Assembly: GCF_030272615.1 (NCBI RefSeq)
Contig: NC_081405.1
Coordinates: 151,880,113 to 151,944,112, forward strand
Reading direction: 5' to 3'
DNA: 64,000 nucleotides
Source of the DNA: Cryptomeria japonica
Taxonomy: Eukaryota > Streptophyta > Pinopsida > Cupressales > Cupressaceae
Below the pieces are notes generated by a model that saw nothing but the letters and a program-made list of their open reading frames with translations, was not told the origin of the DNA and ran no database searches. Positions 23,101 through 34,689 of this stretch are shown piece after piece (position 1 is the first letter of the stretch; each line of letters starts with the position of its first letter). The position numbers and the translations under genes are program-made.

Positions 23101-24094
23101 TGACTGGATGTGTGGAGTCATCTTTGATAGTCACTTCCTCATCATTCTCCTCTATCGTGTTGTCTAGCACTTCTCTAAACCTTGTAATGTGTCTGGATGA
23201 GCCACTATCGATCACCTAGGAGTTAACCTTGTTTGATGCTTGGTTTGTAAGTGTTGAATAGAGTACATACTTCTCAGAGTCATCTTCCCTTTTAGATTTT
23301 CCTGTTTTGGCAAATGTGGCTTGTTGTTTTGCTCTTTCTGGACATTTGGCAACATAGTGCCCAAATTTGTCACATCTGTAACATTGAATCTGTGAAAGGT
23401 CCTTCTTGAAGGTGTTCTTGCCGTGACGACCTTTTCTCTTCCTAAATTGTTTCTGCTTTCTTTTCTTGTTTGAGTTTGTATTTGGGACTTGAAGACCTTC
23501 ATCTATATTCGTTTGCTTGATCCCTTTCTTATTTAACCTTGATTTTTCTTGGAGACAATCTGCCTTTAGCCTATCAAACTTTGGAAATTCATCCCTTGCA
23601 CTGATGCCTCAGACGAATGTTTCCCATATACTAGTCAACCCATCTAGAGCAATGAGTGTTAATTCTTTGCTTTGGATCTCATATCCAAGAGTTGCTAGTT
23701 CATCCCTTAGGGTTGATATTCGCATGAAGTAGGCATTGACTAATTCTCCTTTGATCATGGCTATATGATTTATTTCTCTTTTTAAGGCCAAGTATCTACT
23801 AACATTGGATATCTCAAATGCATCTTCAAGTGCTTTGAACATGTTGTAGGCCGTTTCATGTTTCCTTATGATGGGCATAATATTATTTCTCACCCCATCA
23901 ACTATGATTTTGATGGCCTTTTCATTTCCCTCTCTCCAAGTTGTTTTGTCAGGTTCAGTCTCAAGTTCTGCAGTTTTAGTTTTTACAAACGATTAGACTT
24001 TATTTTCTTTTAGAATCATCTGAATTCTGAGCTTCCATGTTGAAAAGTCATCACCTCCTCCGAATCTATCTTCGAATTTGATAGTGCTAGCCAT
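20166..24094 (-). pseudogene. Copia B gag-pol polyprotein, decayed
   Basis: On the minus strand the order is as follows. Gag starts at about 24094 (MASTIKFEDRFGGGDD) and has an intact CX2CX4HX4C knuckle (CYRCDKFGHYVAKC, near 23370). Protease has VIDSGSS (about 23200). Integrase (21489-22985) has WHRRLGHLNF, CKRCALGK and the catalytic D, D, E in HSDVCGPM, TDNGGEY and PERKNRT. Reverse transcriptase has [10 protein letters not shown] (about 21090). RNase H has TDSDW and STQAKY (about 20480-20600). The end is KGLGMIER with a stop near 20166. Premature stops occur in gag, at 21367-21369, at 20980-20982 and at 20305-20307, with a frameshift near 21540. Several stops fit CAG or CGA changed to TAG or TGA. 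Integrase and reverse transcriptase active residues are still present. Confidence 0.9.
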
Positions 24095-24169
24095 TAGAAG
24101 AAATGTGATGTTGAATATATGCTTGTTTTGAATTTCCACAAAATTGAATAGCCTCAGGTTCGATTTAAC

Positions 24170-24185
24170 TATAGCTCTGATACCA
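24170..24185 (-). other. Primer-binding site of copia B
   Basis: The minus strand reads CATGGTATCAGAGC directly after the 5' LTR, the classic copia site complementary to initiator methionine tRNA. Confidence 0.9.
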
Positions 24186-24946
24186 TGTAAATGTTATTTG
24201 ATTTTCAATTTCCAAAATGCAAGTTATATTCAAGATCAGTTATCTTCTTCGATGTATATGTTATTTCTTAAATAATGGATCTGATTATTATCTGGTATGA
24301 TGCAGATAGAGGAGGAACATTTATCGATTTCAATGTCCTCCTCACAAATGCCGATTGATATATATATGTATGCAAGGGAGATCAAGCAATACCTTGACCG
24401 GTCATGTCTATTAGACATGACCGATCAAGATATTACTTGATCGCACCTTTCAATTATCATTGTACTTACTGATCAATGTATTTAACAAGTCACCCAATAC
24501 TAATCGGCGTGTATACCATAAGCAAATCACCTGATACTAATCGGCGTGTATACCATAAGCAAGTCACCCGATACTAATCGATGTGTATACTATAAGCAAG
24601 TCAACCGATAACAATCGGTGTTCACAATCGGTGTATATAGTTATAAACTAAACCGATAACAATCGCTGTTAATACGATTCAATGTGAACCGATACCAATC
24701 AGTATTTTGTGCTATGATATTTATAACCGATAATTATCGGCAGTTTAAGTATTGATTAAGAAACCAATATTGATCGGAATTTGCAAGTAGAATTGAATGT
24801 ATATAAATTGAAGAATAATCATCAAATGAAGGAACGATAGCTTGAAGTCTTCATCATAGTCTATCGATAGGATAGATGATTGAATGAGAGAGTTCATTTA
24901 TCTCTCATTGAATCATTTATCTTACCGAGGCTATCATGCATTAACA
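24186..24946 (-). repeat. 5' LTR of copia B
   Basis: 761 bp, the partner of 18876-19623. It differs by scattered substitutions and one 13-bp insertion (TTCACAATCGGTG) that adds half a palindrome unit to the CCGAT..ATCGG array. Confidence 0.9.
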
Positions 24947-24951
24947 GTCAC

Positions 24952-25135
24952 AACCAAGTGCTTGTCAAAAAGTTGAGAAAAGGTAGCAAAAAAAGACCTG
25001 GCAAGGCTCAAAAAATAAAGTAATCAATTTTTTCTTGGAAATGAAAGAAAGACCTGAGTCATATCGAGTGTTTCAAATGCAACAAGAATGGTCATTGTGC
25101 TTCTCAATGTCCTAAGAAGTTGTTCGCAAATAAAT
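24952..25135 (+). pseudogene. Copia A gag, zinc-knuckle part
   Basis: After the copia B insertion the plus-strand gag of A resumes. About 25066-25130 encodes an intact CX2CX4HX4C knuckle, CFKCNKNGHCASQCP, then a stop at LFANK. Before the knuckle the frame is broken. Continuity with 17274-17850 across both insertions shows one original gag. Confidence 0.7.
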
Positions 25136-26110
25136 AGGTACAATACCAAAGATTGTGAAGATCAATTTCTATCCAATAAACCAATCAAAGGATGAGATAC
25201 AATACTTGGACAATTGCAACATGAAAATATGAAACTTATATGCAAATCTGAAAATTAAGTTGCATTAATGTGGAAAACCATGCTTGATCCTCCTTATTGA
25301 TAATGCCAAAAAGTAGCCTACATATCATGTTTAATAATCCTATCTTATGTGAACTTAAAACAGCAATAAATGAAGAATATCATCACCATAAGATAGAAAC
25401 AACGAGGCACAAATCGGCAACATAAGAATACCCCATAACATAGGATTTATGTGGAGAAACCCTTGTGGGAAAGAACTCCACCAAGAAGAGAAGCCGAGTA
25501 TGCAATATCAACAATAAATATGATTACAATACATTCACTTTCATTCTCCTCTTTGCCTCCAACATAGCAGCACCTATGTACCTGTGAACAACCTCCTTAT
25601 GCTTCCCACCTATCCTCTACATTCAATTGCTCCTCATTATGCACTCTACATCCAAAGAGCTGAATTTATAAAATGGCAAGAGCTCCAAAATCACCAATAA
25701 AGGTGTACAAAGAAGCCGAAAGGACATTACCTCAACCCTTGGATTACCTCCACGGAAGCCGAAAGGACACCAATTTTGACTCCAATACTTTCCCTCCAAC
25801 TTGGGCGCCCAATATTGCAAGATAAACATTACATTAAATGTAATAAATGACGAAATACCAAGAGACACCTATTGCCTCTTCCAAGCCCCAACTTGGAGAA
25901 TCCCAAAGGTCACTCATTTGTCCACTTCCTAAGTCATTAATTATCCCATTCTAGTCGTCCACATGTAGGGAAAACAATATTAAATAATTGTATTCACAAC
26001 CCACCTTTACCACTGCTAATGGAACCCATTATCCCTTAAGAATATATTGCAAACAATAATAAGAATAAATATTACAAAATATTTTTCCACTACAATCTAA
26101 GTGCCTTAGG
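25136..26110. mobile_element. Probable LTR or other insertion in copia A
   Basis: This stretch separates A's zinc knuckle from its GAG-pre-integrase region and has no pol-like reading frame. It holds the pair GTGGAGAAACCC..GGGAAAGAACTCCAC (about 25450-25485), like the modules in other copia LTRs here, so a solo LTR is likely. No exact TG..CA edges or target duplications were found. Confidence 0.4.
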
Positions 26111-26329
26111 ACACTTTCCAAGGATGTTGGAACCATGTCATAGGATTTACAAGGTAGATGGCACCTTAATCCTCACAAAAGTAAATGGAAAGGGCAAACA
26201 ACACAATGAGAGAAGCAGTGTTTCAAAGTGAAGCTTTCCGATAGATTTCAAGAGCAAAAGGTGGGTATACTGAAAACTATTTCTTGAACTTCATGATGTC
26301 CTATATGTCCCTATATTAATAATGAACCT

Positions 26330-27530
26330 ACATTCAATTTCAGTTGTAACAGATTTGATGTGCATGGCTAAGTTTGATGATCATCAAGTTATCATAAAAA
26401 CTCGTAGTGAAGAACCTAATCAAGTATTGGCCAAAAGTATGCAAGAAAGTGTTCTTTTCAAGTTGATTGCTAATTTGATCAAACAAGAATCCTTGATACA
26501 TAACAATGACAAATTGTGTAGGGATTACCAAACTTCAAGATAGGGAAGACTAGAGTGTGCAAGGGTTGTTGTAGCAAAGAACCTAGTCAAGTATTGGCCA
26601 AAAGTATGCAAGAAAATGTTCTTTACAAGTTGATTGCTAATTTGATCAAACAAGAAGCCTTGATACATAACAATGACAAATTGTGCAGGGTTTACCGAAC
26701 TTCAACGTAGGGAAGACTAGAGTGTGCAAGGGTTGCACATTTGACAAGCACACCAAGACTTCTTTTCCTAGCAATGAGCACAAGTCAAGAAGGATTGTTG
26801 ATCTGATTCATTCATATGTATGTGGACCCATGTTAGCAGCTTTATTGCCAAGAAACATTTACTATATTTTATTCAAGAGTTCAGATAAATAGGAAGATTA
26901 AGGTGTTGAGGTCTAACAATGGACGTATGTATATCTCCATGAACTTTGATGCCTTTTGTAAAGATACAGGGATCGAGAGGGAATCGATTGTTCCTTGCAA
27001 CCTTCAATGGAATGGGATCACTAAGCAAAAGAACAAGTTCATAATAGAGACAACAAAGGCCATGATTCATGACCTAGATTTAACCATGTTTCTTTGGGCA
27101 AAGGCATGTATTGTGTATTGTACATATTAAATAGGTGTCCTCCCAAGGTGTTAAAGGACAACACTCCAAAGGAAGTTTTCGTAGGAGAGAAACCTAAAGT
27201 TTCTTATTTTTGAGTGTTTGAGAATCCCGTTTACATTCATGTGTTGAAGGAGAAAAGAATTACGTTTGAACCCTCCAACTTGAAGGGTGTTTTTGTGGGA
27301 CATTTGAGTCTTCCAAGGCTTTTAAATCTATATTTTGTCACAACAAAAGTAAATAGTTAGTTGGGATGTGAAATTTAATGAAGATGCTTGGTCCTCTAAG
27401 TCTCAACAACTTCCCATGGAGGTTGACAAAAGTAAACAAGTTGTCATTCCAACTTCTCGGAAACAAAATACAACAATATTAGCTACAAATCAATCAACTT
27501 ATAATACAACAATAGATACCTTAGCACGCC
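26330..27530 (+). pseudogene. Copia A GAG-pre-integrase and integrase
   Basis: Broken plus-strand frames give, in order, a pre-integrase region (26340-26760), CKGCTFDKHTKTSFPSNEH near 26730, the first catalytic region (DLIHSYVCGPM; the Asp has become Tyr), the second (LRSNNGRMY; the Asp has become Asn) and a core fragment reaching KEKRITFEPSNLKGVFVG near 27255. Both catalytic aspartates are lost. A 167-bp tandem duplication (26405-26738) also disrupts it. Confidence 0.7.
26405..26738. repeat. 167-bp tandem duplication in copia A
   Basis: Copy 1 (26405-26571) and copy 2 (26572-26738) are nearly identical, with the same word order from AGAACCTA to GTGCAAGGGTTG. It lies in the pre-integrase coding region and is much less diverged than its surroundings. 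Confidence 0.9.
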
Positions 27531-27599
27531 CTTAAAAACCATGAAACCTGAAGGGCTTTCTTAGAAATTGCAAGAGGCACAAAAAAAGTAGGAGCACTG

Positions 27600-28484
27600 A
27601 AAACTTCTCTCAATTTGAGTCATCCACCTAACAAGTTTCTAAGTTACGTTGCTTTGATAGCTTCCATCATTAATGCAAAGCTTTCCAGTTTTCAAGAGGC
27701 AAATTTAAAGTGTGGCAAGATGCAATAGAGTATAACTCCATTATACTAAATGATGTTTGGGAGATTGTGCCAAGGCCGGATGGAAATTCAGTGATTGATT
27801 CCAAGTAATTGTACAATGTAAAGAATGCAACACATGGGAGTAAAGAAAAGTATAGGACCAGATTTGTTGCACATGATATCTCTCAAAGTGAGGGAGTTGA
27901 CTACTATGTAACTTTTGTTCCTGTTGCAAGATACACTTCTATTAGGCTTAAAATATCTCCTACACCTCATTTTGGTTGATCTTTATATGAAATGGATGTA
28001 AAGATAGCTATTATGAATGGCAATATAGAGGATGAATTGTATATAAATCGCCCTAGAGGGTTTGAGGTGCATGAGACACCCATGTATGCAAGTTGAAGAA
28101 GGCCTTGTATGAACTGAAACAAGCACCCAATGCTTGATGCTCACAAATTGATAAATACTTGTTGAAGTTGGGCTTCACCAAAACTACTGCAGATCATATT
28201 TTTATTATTTATTTGATAGATTTGATCTTCTAAATTTAGTCATGAATGTGGATGACCTAGTTCTATAGGAAGCATTTAGAAACTCATAACATAGTGAGTT
28301 GAATTGGCATCCAAGTTTGTAATGAAGAAAATCAACCTTATGCAATATTTTTTTGGTTTTGAGGTGTGGCAAAAGTACAAGAGAAATCTTTCTTATCCAG
28401 GTAAAGCACACAATAGAGATTCTAAAGAAATTTCAAATGATGGACTATAAGCCACTTACTACTCCAATGGTTCCAAATGTAAAG
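27600..28484 (+). pseudogene. Copia A reverse transcriptase, decayed
   Basis: Conceptual plus-strand reading gives NDVWEIVPRP (27750), YRTRFVAHD and VARYTSIRLKIS (27855-27955), LYEMDVKIAIMNGNIEDELY (27985-28045), a damaged KALYELKQAP region, a degraded active-site area near 28250 and DYKPLTTPMVPN (28443-28480). Many stops and frameshifts occur. It ends abruptly at the minus-strand copia fragment that begins about 28485. Confidence 0.7.
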
Positions 28485-29110
28485 GTGTGGTGAGTTGGCA
28501 CTTAATGCCATGTGTAGCACAAAATGTAGAGAAGTCAATGGAACAAAACTCTCCCCCATTATCTGACCTTAGAGTGACAATCTGAGAACCGGATTGTTTC
28601 TCAACTAAGGCATTAAACTGCTGAAATGTATTGAACACATCTGATTTATTCTTGAGAAAATACACCCACATTTTCTGACTGAAATCATCAACAAATAATA
28701 AAAAGTACCTGGACCTAGTAATAGATACAATGATCATTGGCCCACATACATCAGCGTGAACCAATTGAAGGACCTTGGAGGCTCGCCAAGAATCACCATC
28801 TGAGAATGGTGTCTGATGCTGCTTCCCAGCTTAACAGGGTCCACAAACTCCATGATTTTGAGTTTGGATCTCAGGTAGACTAGCAACCAAACCCTCCTGA
28901 GACAGTTGAGAGAGATAGTGCACGTTTAAGTGCCCATAACGTTGATGCCACAGTGTTCTGATGGATGTACTCTTAGCAGCCAGAGCGTGCTCCTGAGAAT
29001 CGCCAAAATCAGCAAGTCTATACAAACCATGATCCTCAAGTCCCATAGCAATTGTAGTACGAGTCTCCCTATCAAGAATTGCAGGACTTTGTCCATGTAG
29101 TTGTTCTCAT
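28485..29110 (-). pseudogene. Copia E fragment: pre-integrase and integrase
   Basis: On the minus strand it encodes LWHQRYGHLNVHYLSQL (HHCC region), then C, stop, AGKQHQTPF, then HADVCGPM, FVDDFSQKMWVYFLKNK and LRSDNGGEFCS. It breaks off at KCQLTT just before the third catalytic residue. The only in-frame stop in the zinc region fits CAA to TAA. No LTRs flank it. It is a truncated piece joined head-on to A's reverse transcriptase. Confidence 0.8.
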
Positions 29111-29601
29111 TTGTAGTAATTCAGAAGTACACCATATCAACAAACTTTGTGCTGCTATATGCTGTAAATTGTTCTTATTTCAATCATTTTGAAAAGGTAG
29201 ATAGGATAGTGGAAAGTAAAGATTTTGAACTTTGTTTCTATTTTCTCGTCCCAGGTAAGTGACGGAAGACTTTGAGCTTTCACGGAAACTTCACTTCCTT
29301 TTCGTATAAACATTCTTATAATTGATAAAGTTCCTTAAGTTGTATTTGTTTTCTTAACTGCTGTTTCTTTTCTAAAAAGATAAAAGAATATCATCTTTTC
29401 TGAAGAAAGAGAAAAGGATATTGTCCCACCCAAGTTAGATTAGTGTTTAGTTAATTAGTAATAGTAGAAAAGGGGGAGCCTTCCCTTAAATTAGGAGAGT
29501 TTTTAACTCACATGTTGTGGCTGAAACCACAATTTTGCACATCTTCCCAGGTGTACAAACTTTTCAACCAACAAGCAAGAATTTTATATCAAAGTTACAG
29601 G
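29111..29601. other. Non-genic stretch before hAT-1
   Basis: No gene or clear LTR was found. It is mostly AT-rich with some plus-strand pyrimidine runs. It could contain the missing end of copia A or E. Confidence 0.35.
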
Positions 29602-32600
29602 AAACTGTGATTCCAGAGGTTGGTCGACCCTACGAAGTCCAGAGGACCCTGGACTCGAACTCGGTCAAGTTTGGTCAGGTCTGCTCAAACTCGGTAGACT
29701 CGCTGAGTCCCGAGCCTGAGACTTTGCCACGCCTAGCCACAAATAAAAAGCAAAAAAAAAAGGTTTGTTTTAACTTGCACAAAAGGCTAATATGTTTGCC
29801 TTCTTACCCTAAAAAGTCATTTTTATTGTTTGCAAACACAAGGAGAGAAAAAGAGGCATTTGAGTAAAAATATCAAGGCATTGAAGAAGAGTAGACCAAT
29901 AGATAGATTGAAGAGGAGATTGTGATTGTTGATTGTTTGTGCTAGTAGCTTGCATTCAAGCATTTAAAGGAGTTAAAGAAGAATTTGGAAGAGGTCTCTA
30001 CAAATTTGAAGGTGCATTTCTTCAATTTTGGAGCAAATTTAAAGAGGTAAGTACATTTTTTTTTTTGTTGTTTTTTTTTTTTACTTCATATTTCTATTTT
30101 ATTGTACATTTGTTTTGTTTTTGTTTCATTTTATGTTGATGGAAAAAATATGAAACCCTAGTTTTGTTTTTTCTTTCAATTATTTATTTTTAAGTTTTAA
30201 CTTAATTAGAATAAGAGACAATATGCTGATTTTTTTCATTTATAATATATTGCAGAATAATGTCTCGGCCTACTAGTAATAGAAGTGGTGCCCCAAAGGC
30301 AGCCCTAGTTAGAAAGGATAAGGCTTGGAAACATGACATCCCCGAACCAAAAAAAGAAATAACATGTATTCACTGCAAAACAAAATATAATGGGGGAGGT
30401 ATTAACCGACTAAAATATCAAATTGCACAAATAGAATGCTATGATGCCAAACCATGCAAACTAGCACCCCCTGAGGCTATACATGAAGTGCAAGCTCAAA
30501 TAGAGGAATTTGAAGAGAAAAAAGAATTAAAAAAGAAGCAAATGGAAGAAATGGCAAACAGTAGTGGAGAGGCTTCTTCAAATCCTCGGCCACCATTTCC
30601 TGCATCTGGAAGTAGTGGTAGTGTGAGTGTGAGCATTGGGCCTCAGATTCGTAAAAATAAATCCACATTAGATTCACTTTTTGTTTCATGCACGACTTCG
30701 GGTGCCCAACCATCGCTTGAGAGCATGGGTTGGAATAAGGAGGAGCATGATGTTGCGGAAATTGCAATTGGAGATTTTTGGTTCTACAACAACGTTCCAT
30801 TTTATGCAGCGAGGTATTCATTATTATTTTGATTTCTATGTCTTAATTTTTTTGCTTTTAAGAAATTAAGAATTTAAGATTATGCCACATTGATTATTTT
30901 ATTTTTTAAGTTACAAGTAAAACTTAACAGTTAATAGTAAATACTTATTCCGTTTATTTAATTTGTTTTAGGTCTCCATATTGGCAAATTATGGTACATG
31001 TCATTATTGTTTGTGGTCAGGGGTTCAAAGCCCCTAATGATGAGAAAATAAAAGGCCCTATTTTGAGTCAAAAGGTGGCTGATGTTAAAGCCAAAATTGC
31101 CAAGCAGCATGAGATATGGAGGAAGGGTTGCACCATCATGACTGATGGTTGGACCGACAAAAGAAATAGAATACTGCTGAATTTTCTTGTCTCCTCATCA
31201 GGTAATTGTACTTTGTATTTTGTAAAGTATTTTTATTATTAATTTAGTGATTAAGATTTTTAATTTTTATTTTACTAAATCGCTTTTTTTTCTTAGGTAG
31301 CACAATGTTTTTGAAGTCAATTAATGTGTTAGGGAATATAAAAAATGTTGAGTATCTTTGTGGGGTGTTGGAGCAAGTGTTGGAGGAGGTGGGTGAGGAG
31401 AATGTGGTGCAAATAGTGACAGATAATGCAACAAATTATGTTGCTGCAGGTAAACTTCTTATGGAGAGGCACCCCACCTTGTTTTGGACCCCTTGTGCTA
31501 CTCATTGTATTGACCTCATATTGGAGGATCTTGACAAAATTTCATGGATCAAAACATGTGTAGAGACTAGAAGGAATATTTGTAAATACACATATAATCA
31601 TGTCTGGGTCCTCAACATTATGAGAAATTCCACAAATAAGAAAGAGTTGGCTCATCCAGGAATTACCCAATTTGCAATAAATTTTATCACGTTGCAATCC
31701 TTGCTTCAGTCCAAGGCTGGATTGAAACGCATGTTTGTAAGTGAGGAGTGGACCGCATCATCATATGCAAAGACCATTGCAGGGACTGAAACAGCTAATC
31801 GGGTTTTTTATGAGCATAGCTTTGGCAACCGGCCAAGGAGATTGTGCGGGTAATTATCTATTATATTCACACTTGTTTATGTAAAACTTAAACTTAAAGC
31901 TTAATGTTTCAACTTGTGATCATAGTTCATAGAGCCTCTTGTTGTTCTCCTACGAGTTGCTGATGGAGAGAAGCTCGCGATGGGCTAGATTTATGAGGGT
32001 ATGGACAGGGTGAAGGAGGCCATTAGAGCCATTTATTCAGGGAATCAAGCTAAGTATGGTCCCATATGGGAGGTCATTGATCGACGATGGCACAATCTGC
32101 TTCACAAGCCTATACATGCAGTTGCCTACTACCTTAATCTGGTGTTCCAATTACGCCCAAATTTCAAGGCCAATGATGAGGTGTGGAGTGGGCTCTATGA
32201 AGTTGTAGAGCGAATGTCACTTGATTCATCAATTGGAGCACACATAGTCCGTGAGATAGAGATGTTTAGGGATGCACAAGGAGACTTCTTCTCACGAGAC
32301 ATATGCAAGCATAACTGAACACAAATGATGCTAGGTAAAAATCTATTCAAGGCAAATTTTAAAATTTAAATCTTAAACTTTTCTCTCTATGATTCTATTA
32401 CCATTATCGTAAACTCAAAGTTATAGAATAGAAATTATTTTTATTATTTTTTGTTTCAGATGCATGGTGGGAGATGTTTGGTAATAAGGTACCAACTCTA
32501 CAAAAGATTGCAGTTCGTATCTTGAGCCAGCCATGTAGTGCTTCAGGATGTGAGCGCAATTGGAGCATGTTCGAGCATATTCACTCCAAAAAGCGCAATA

Positions 32601-34237
32601 CGTTAGTGGTGCAAAGGTTGAATGATCTTGTGTATGTTCATTACAACCTTCGCCTCCATCACAGACAGATCTTGAGCACTAACACATCTCCTATCACTCT
32701 AGAGGAGGTTGATCCACAAGCAGAGTGGAACAATGAGTTTCATGATCCTGTCTTCAACGATGAAGACTTGGAATGGGTTGATCGGGTGGATCGAGAGGTA
32801 GAGGTAGTAGCAATGGCAGAGGAGGAGGCTAAAGCACGAGGAGACCCATTGGAGGACCCCGAGTCCGAGGATGACGTGGATGAGGATGTTGATGTCACTT
32901 AGGCTGAGCCTGAGACACAGGCAAATATCATGGCTGCAAAACGTTCCAGGACCTATCTTAGGCGCACACGTAGGACCATAGATGAAAAAATCTGCAAAAA
33001 ATCTTTTAACTCCCAATTTTTTGTGAGTCATTTATGGCAACGATTTAATCTGCAAAAAAATCTTGAGTGATTTTTTTGAAAAAATCCAGGCGATTTATTG
33101 AAAAAAATTGCAAAAAACTAGGAGAAAAACTCAAATAAATTTGGAGTAATGATTTGTCGGTTATTCTTTTACTGATTACTATAATGCAATTGATTGCATA
33201 ACTTTGCACCTCGCCATTTGTGAATCAATTAGTGTAACTGTGTACCTATCCACAACAAGTTAAAAATAGGTGCCCTTCAAGGGATATGGCATCTTCGAGG
33301 GAAGAATGTGAATCCTTTGGGTGTATGTGTGAGGAAAACTTCAATATGGTGTTTTTGCATGATATGGTAGTTCTATGTGGAAGTCTCGTGCTTCTTGAAC
33401 CATGTCCTTGACGCTGAAGGTGTGTTGTGAAGGCTGACAATGTTCATCAATGTGTATGAGATGAGCTGAAAATTGGAAAGGCTTTGTGTGCACATGCCAA
33501 TGCCAGCTATTGAACAAAGTATTTATTTTATGGAAGATGAGAAGTAGAGGTGTTTTAATTCTACAAAAAGGAGATTAAATGAATGCAAATCCTTTATAAT
33601 ATGTATTGAACTCAAATTCATTTAGAGGTTGCACTTACGTTTTGGTATATGATACGTATTTAACTTATATATTTTCAAATGTTCGATAAATTTGCCGAGT
33701 TTTTGCCGATTTTTGGCCGAGTCCCAAGTTTTCAAAAATTTTGGGCCAAAAGAGTTATTGTCGAGTAAGAGTTTTTCATCTTTGTGTAGGACAGTTGCGG
33801 GGTCGAGTGATCACTAATATTGGCTCCTCTGAGCCTTAGACTTCTAGGCTCTAGCTATTATGTTGATATATGTTTTGAACTTTTGATGCCATGGATTTCA
33901 TATTCCATGAATTTTGTAGACATTTGACACTATTTAATATGTTATTTAGTTTAGCTTATTTCCTTCAGCTCAAGCCTAAAATTTGCATTTATACTTATGT
34001 GATCAATGTAAACTTGTGTATGTGTTCAAAGTAGCTTTTATTTGATGAGATTATTGTCTTTAAGGTTTATTTATTAAAGGATGCATGAAGCAGGTTTTAA
34101 ATCTTTTAAAATCTTTGAATTTCTTGGGTTTTTCAATTTGTCGAGTCTTGGCCGAGTTTTTGTCGAGTCCGGTCGCCGAGTCCAACTCCGAGTAAAAAAT
34201 CAGCTTGCCGAGTCTGAGTCTTGTAACTATGGTTTAT
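29602..34237 (+). mobile_element. hAT transposon hAT-1 with decayed transposase
   Basis: The right end reads GAGTCTTGTAACTATGG. The left end is a degraded inverted counterpart (CTGTGATTCCAGA at 29602). Both subterminal regions carry clusters of ACTCG, CGAGT and GCCGAGTC words (29650-29710 and 33690-34220), a layout common in hAT elements for transposase binding. The interior encodes a five-exon hAT transposase (30260-32902). No convincing 8-bp target duplication was seen. The element is about 4.6 kb. Confidence 0.75.
30260..32902 (+). pseudogene. hAT transposase (BED, DUF659, hATC), five exons, dead
   Basis: Exons with GT..AG borders and matching phases: 30260-30813, 30972-31201, 31297-31849, 31926-32334, 32460-32902. 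Domains in order: BED-type zinc finger (EITCIHCKTKYNGGGINRLK; one expected His is Gln), a Lys/Glu coiled stretch and Ser-rich linker, the DUF659 region (TDGWTDKRNR, then VTDNATNYVAAGKLL and PCATHCIDLILEDL), and the C-terminal dimerisation domain (SGCERNWSMFEHIHSKKRN) with an acidic tail. Breaks: a 1-base deletion near 31822, TAG at 31986-31988 and TGA at 32316-32318. hAT transposases cut and paste their own ends. The intact introns show a DNA copy, not a processed one. Domestication is unlikely given the breaks. Confidence 0.9.
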
Positions 34238-34689
34238 ATATATACATCCTAGAAGATCATTAGACTTTAGTGAAGAAAGTATAAGATAGCTTGGCATGGC
34301 ATTGTATTGCAATATTTTTTAGATTCTGTGATTTGCCTATTTGTAATCAAATGACTAAGGCATAGCATGTTGGAAGCCCTTTGTGATACATTGTAATTCT
34401 TTTGTGACTGTGAATGAATAGAGAATTTGTTGATGTTTTGTTGTGTCATTAGTTTACTTGTGTGTCCATTCATTTGGCTACATAGTTGGATAGTCCTTTA
34501 TTGGACCCTCCAGCCATGATTGCATCATATATGAGGGGTAAAAAGAATATAGTTGTTGATGCCTACTCTTTGTTCTATTTGTACCATTTCCAATGATTTG
34601 GAGGTTTTTATCATCGTCGAATATGCTAAAAACATGTTTGCTACTAACATCTTAGAGGAAAGTGTGAAACATGACAAGTATGTTAAAGT
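34238..34689. other. Non-genic stretch between hAT-1 and a gypsy remnant
   Basis: No supported gene. It may carry the beginning of the gypsy remnant: words around 34540-34660 resemble a decayed region upstream of the integrase. Confidence 0.35.

Larger units (their letters stand above)
18876..24946 (-). mobile_element. Copia element B, near-complete, minus strand
   Basis: Paired LTRs (18876-19623 and 24186-24946), a primer-binding site at the 5' LTR, a polypurine tract at the 3' LTR and a full gag-pol order in between define a whole element of about 6.07 kb. Flanking duplications GTCAG (18871-18875) and GTCAC (24947-24951) match at 4 of 5 positions. It inserted into copia A beside the hAT-like element. 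Coding capacity is lost through scattered stops and a frameshift. Confidence 0.9.

Noticed and set aside
30260-32902. Domesticated BED-zinc-finger host gene
   Set aside because: The exon structure is attractive, but a frameshift, two stops, a lost zinc ligand, and hAT ends and subterminal repeats around it indicate an ordinary dead transposon.
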